The notes below the pieces were generated by a model. The model ran no database searches. It saw only the letters and a program-made list of their open reading frames with translations, and was not told where the DNA came from. 35,672 bases of DNA from Myxococcales bacterium. GTDB taxonomy: Bacteria; Myxococcota_A; Polyangia; Palsa-1104. Position 1 is the first letter of the stretch. Every line of letters starts with the position of its first letter. The DNA is taken from positions 1 to 35,672 of the forward strand of contig JAQBQH010000341.1 of the NCBI GenBank assembly GCA_028287105.1, written 5' to 3'. This document shows positions 33,780-35,672 of the stretch, piece by piece. A program made the translations under genes and the position numbers.

Positions 33780-34046
33780 CTACTTCTGACGCTTGTTTGC
33801 GTCGTCGACGATGCCGCGAGCGCGCGTTTCCTTGAGGTGGATGTCCACCATCTCGTGGACGACCTCGATGAACTTCACCTTGCCGTCGGCGATTTCGCGC
33901 AGCGCGGTGACGGCTGGTTTGTTGTCGCAGCGGACCAGCGGGCGAGCGCCCTTCGACAACTGACGAGCGCGCTCGGCCGCGAGGATCACGAGCGCAAACC
34001 GGTTGCCGACCTTCTCCAAACAATCTTCTACAGTGACGCGAGCCAT
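33780..34046 (-). CDS. rpoZ: RNA polymerase omega subunit
   Basis: Encodes 88 residues. [28 protein letters not shown] and the region [14 protein letters not shown] are diagnostic of RpoZ. It assists folding and assembly of RNA polymerase and is the usual site of ppGpp binding in proteobacteria. Here it heads the DUF4388-DnaJ and chemosensory genes. A strong promoter (TTGACA, 16 bp, TAGATT) ends only 9 nt before the ATG and there is no Shine-Dalgarno, so the mRNA is probably leaderless or nearly so. Confidence 0.95.
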   Translation of the reverse strand: MARVTVEDCLEKVGNRFALVILAAERARQLSKGARPLVRCDNKPAVTALREIADGKVKFIEVVHEMVDIHLKETRARGIVDDANKRQK

Positions 34047-34055
34047 GGGTTGGTC

Positions 34056-34083
34056 AATCTAGCCCAATGCCGCGAAGTGTCAA
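34056..34083 (-). promoter_or_regulatory. Promoter of rpoZ and possibly the chemosensory block
   Basis: On the minus strand TTGACA (34083-34078), a 16-bp spacer and TAGATT (34061-34056). Only 9 nt separate the -10 from the ATG at 34046, so transcription should start at or within a few bases of the start codon. Confidence 0.7.
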
Positions 34084-34095
34084 GCGTCTTTCGTC

Positions 34096-34124
34096 TTGAA
34101 AGGGGGGGAGTCACGTCGTATCGT
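34096..34124 (+). promoter_or_regulatory. Promoter of the UPF0158 gene
   Basis: TTGAAA (34096-34101), a 17-bp spacer and TATCGT (34119-34124), with transcription expected near 34131. GGAGAAGG at 34150-34157 provides the ribosome-binding site for the ATG at 34162. It is back to back with the rpoZ promoter. Confidence 0.55.
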
Positions 34125-34161
34125 AAAGTTGAGATCTTTCGCGCCAACTGGAGAAGGCCCC

Positions 34162-34818
34162 ATGCGTGTCACCCCCATCAACTGGACCGACCTCGAGACC
34201 GCATTCGAGCGCAATGCGCCCGATACCGAGAGCTTCCTCGACACGCGGTCCGGCGAAGTCGTCACCGTCAGCGAGGGGGCCATCGACTACGCCGAGCAGC
34301 GCGCCAAAGTGCAGGTGGGTGGCGATTCGTTCGTACGCATCGAGCCGGCCGCAAGTCGCGAGCAATACAAGTGGATGGAGCGCTTCGTGATCGGAGTCAC
34401 GGACGAAGCCCTCCGCGAGCGCCTCGTCATCGCCATCGACGGCAAGGGCGCCTTCCGCCGCTTCAAAGACGTGCTGATCAACTACCCGACCGAACGCGAG
34501 CGCTGGTTCAGCTACCGCTCCGAGCTCCTCCACTGGTCCATGCACAAGTGGCTGGAAAAAGAGCAACTTACCCCGAAAGAGCCCGCCCCCTGGGGCGAGC
34601 CGACCCCCCCGCCCGAGGACAACGTCCAGCTCGAGCGCCCCACCACCACCGGCGAAGGCCCCGGCGAGCTCCTCCGCCGCCAGGCCAAAGAGCTCATCGA
34701 CCTCGTCCCCGCCGTCGAGCTCCCGGCGGCCATCGCCTTCCTCGACTTCCTCCGCGAACGCGGCGTCGCCGAGCTAGGCCGCGTCCGCAGCATCCCGGTC
34801 AAACGCACCGCCGCCTAA
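34162..34818 (+). CDS. UPF0158 family protein
   Basis: Encodes 218 residues from ATG at 34162, chosen for the GGAGAAGG at 34150-34157; an upstream GTG or ATG would precede the promoter. The family core is [20 protein letters not shown] and [17 protein letters not shown] (residues about 93-135). The function of UPF0158 proteins is unknown. A second, Pro-rich and helical part (residues about 140-218) is less conserved. It is soluble and cytoplasmic by absence of signals. It diverges from rpoZ and converges with the transposase pieces. Confidence 0.8.
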   Translation: MRVTPINWTDLETAFERNAPDTESFLDTRSGEVVTVSEGAIDYAEQRAKVQVGGDSFVRIEPAASREQYKWMERFVIGVTDEALRERLVIAIDGKGAFRRFKDVLINYPTERERWFSYRSELLHWSMHKWLEKEQLTPKEPAPWGEPTPPPEDNVQLERPTTTGEGPGELLRRQAKELIDLVPAVELPAAIAFLDFLRERGVAELGRVRSIPVKRTAA

Positions 34819-34843
34819 AGCGGCACCCCCGGCACCAGGGCCT

Positions 34844-34894
34844 GTCCGCGCCAAACCCCGTCCCGCGCGGACCCCGTCCGCGCCAAACCCGTCC
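34844..34894. repeat. REP-like repeats beside the transposase gene
   Basis: GTCCGCGCCAAACCCCGTCC (34844-34863) and GTCCGCGCCAAACCCGTCC (34876-34894) are direct repeats. GTCCGCG at 34844-34850 also pairs with CGCGGAC at 34866-34872, forming a hairpin. They lie directly after the stop of the RAYT-like gene, as expected of REP elements. Confidence 0.45.
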
Positions 34895-34895
34895 G

Positions 34896-35090
34896 CTACA
34901 CCACCTGCCGCATCAACCACGTCCGCGGCTCGCTCACCGCCAGCTTCGACGCGAACGGGTCGGGTCCCACGATTCGATAGTGCTTGAACGCGTTCGTGAG
35001 CAGATACCGCCGCGCGCTCTTCACCATCGTCGGGTTCAACAAGAACTTCGCGTGATAGCGATCGCTGACGACGTTCCCCGACCGTCGCAT
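34896..35090 (-). pseudogene. C-terminal part of a split RAYT-like transposase
   Basis: Encodes 64 residues beginning at ATG 35090. DRYHAKFLLNPTMVKSARRY and LLTNAFKHY continue the fold of REP-associated Y1 transposases; the Tyr in RRYLLTN is the expected nucleophile position. The start shares a base with the stop of the upstream piece (TGATG) in another frame. The two pieces look like one ancestral gene broken by a single-base frame change, or a coupled pair. I cannot tell which from sequence alone. Confidence 0.6.
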
Positions 35091-35557
35091 CAGTTATTGA
35101 CTGCCTTTGCGACCCGCACTCCCAGCCCTTGCATCCCCCTCGACAACGCGACCCTATCCACCGCCTCGACGATCAAATGAATGTGATCTTTCAAGAAGGC
35201 ATAGTGCACGACGCGAAATCCCTTCTTCTCGCCCGCGTACATCACGTCCTTCAAGACCTTCGGAAACCGTCCCGAGCGCAAGCTCCACACCTGACGATTG
35301 ATCCGCCACGTGACATGCACCGGAAACTGCTTCGCCAATAGCGGCCGTCGATCGTGCCGCATCCCCACCTTCAGCGGCTTCTCGCCATCCTTGCGCGGCC
35401 GTCCGGCCCCCTTACGCGCGCCTCCCCACCCCAATTTGGGCTGACGGCCGCAGGCACAACCCACGCGCCGTCCGCCCACCGCCCGACGGTCCGCAAGGCC
35501 CGCCCTCGTCCGCCTCCCGAAAGCCCCTCTCCGCCCACGGTCATACTCCGCATCCAC
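35090..35557 (-). pseudogene. N-terminal part of a split RAYT-like transposase
   Basis: An open frame of 155 residues; the start is not resolved (ATG 35557, or GTG 35464, which fits the family better). The conserved part begins LGWGGARKGAGRPRK and continues with KQFPVHVTWRINR and the HUH-type HYAFLKDHIHLIVEA, then SRGMQGLGVRVAKAVNN followed by TGA. This matches the Y1_Tnp/RAYT family that cleaves REP single-stranded DNA hairpins. The catalytic Tyr lies in the next piece, so this fragment alone should be inactive. Confidence 0.65.
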
Positions 35558-35574
35558 ACCACCGCCCCCGTGCT

Positions 35575-35580
35575 ACCGTC
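35575..35580 (+). promoter_or_regulatory. TAnnnT box 5 nt before the DUF92 start
   Basis: TACCGT lies 5 nt (all C) before the GTG at 35586, with no Shine-Dalgarno. Confidence 0.35.
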
Positions 35581-35585
35581 CCCCC

Positions 35586-35672
35586 GTGCTCGCCCGCCTC
35601 TTCCTCGGCGTCCTCCTCAGCTCGCTCATCGCCTTCTTCGCCTGGCGCCGCCGCTCCCTCTCCGCCTCCGGC
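35586..35672 (+). CDS. Start of a DUF92-like membrane protein (partial)
   Basis: The first 29 residues, cut by the window end, read MLARLFLGVLLSSLIAFFAW then RRRSLSASG. This matches the N-terminus of DUF92 proteins: one membrane helix followed by the characteristic R-x-SLSxSG motif. The family is a multi-pass inner-membrane protein related to phytol kinases and CTP-dependent prenol kinases. The rest is outside the window, so function is not established. Confidence 0.55.
   Translation, partial: MLARLFLGVLLSSLIAFFAWRRRSLSASG

Noticed and set aside
35090-35092. TGA in the transposase as a selenocysteine codon
   Set aside because: The continuing homology is in a different frame, so readthrough would not restore it. 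A frame change explains the split.
33003-35180. A 725-codon open frame on the plus strand
   Set aside because: It crosses cheW, DUF4388-DnaJ, rpoZ and UPF0158, all with recognisable families. Its product is low-complexity Arg/His/Pro.

Overview
The window is GC-rich bacterial DNA, densely packed with genes on both strands. The gene types point to a myxobacterium-like member of the Myxococcota (former Deltaproteobacteria). Evidence includes a pilB-pilT-pilC-pilS type IV pilus block, an OmpA-family lipoprotein with thrombospondin type 3 calcium repeats, Cys-rich myxobacterial repeat lipoproteins, a Ser/Thr kinase-like receptor, a DUF4388-DnaJ protein and a CheA-receiver hybrid. This assignment is inferred from gene content; no rRNA or tRNA was seen. 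No CRISPR array, phage or complete insertion sequence is evident. No gene-free stretch exceeds 300 bp.

Layout, left to right. Positions 1-159 hold stable hairpins. A two-gene unit on the minus strand follows (small acidic protein, then a lipoprotein), divergent from a GT-B glycosyltransferase. Positions 2902-6515 (+) encode a membrane protein and an envelope group: a DUF4398-type lipoprotein, an OmpA/TSP3 lipoprotein and a TPR/beta-barrel protein. A Cys-rich lipoprotein (-) and an APC permease (+) diverge near 7.8 kb; the permease is followed by PlsC and an FHA protein. Positions 10423-16177 (-) carry pilB, pilT, pilC and pilS, without pilR. A kdd-like dehydrogenase (+) lies divergent from pilB. 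Positions 17373-21534 (-) encode a kinase-like receptor that has lost its catalytic Asp, then a TPR/Ig-like protein and a lipoprotein. A stand-alone MshEN-like small protein and an RlmI-type methyltransferase follow, diverging from each other.

The most interesting region is 23293-34046 (-). It is a tightly packed, probably co-transcribed chemosensory block in the order rpoZ, DUF4388-DnaJ, cheW, mcp, cheR-STAS fusion, cheA-REC hybrid, triple-receiver class III nucleotide cyclase, cheB, CBS-domain protein. Start and stop codons overlap at several junctions. Together these genes look like a chemoreceptor array whose output is probably cyclic nucleotide signalling and adaptation rather than only a flagellar motor; no flagellar gene is present. 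The right end holds a UPF0158 gene, a RAYT-like transposase split by a frame change and flanked by REP-like repeats, and the start of a DUF92 membrane protein.

Two sequence-level patterns cut across the genes. First, many non-coupled genes have a TAnnnT box only 5-9 nt before the start codon and no Shine-Dalgarno, which suggests leaderless transcripts. Second, a 37-bp heptamer-based repeat is embedded in the same reading frame in two unrelated proteins, the OmpA lipoprotein and CheA.
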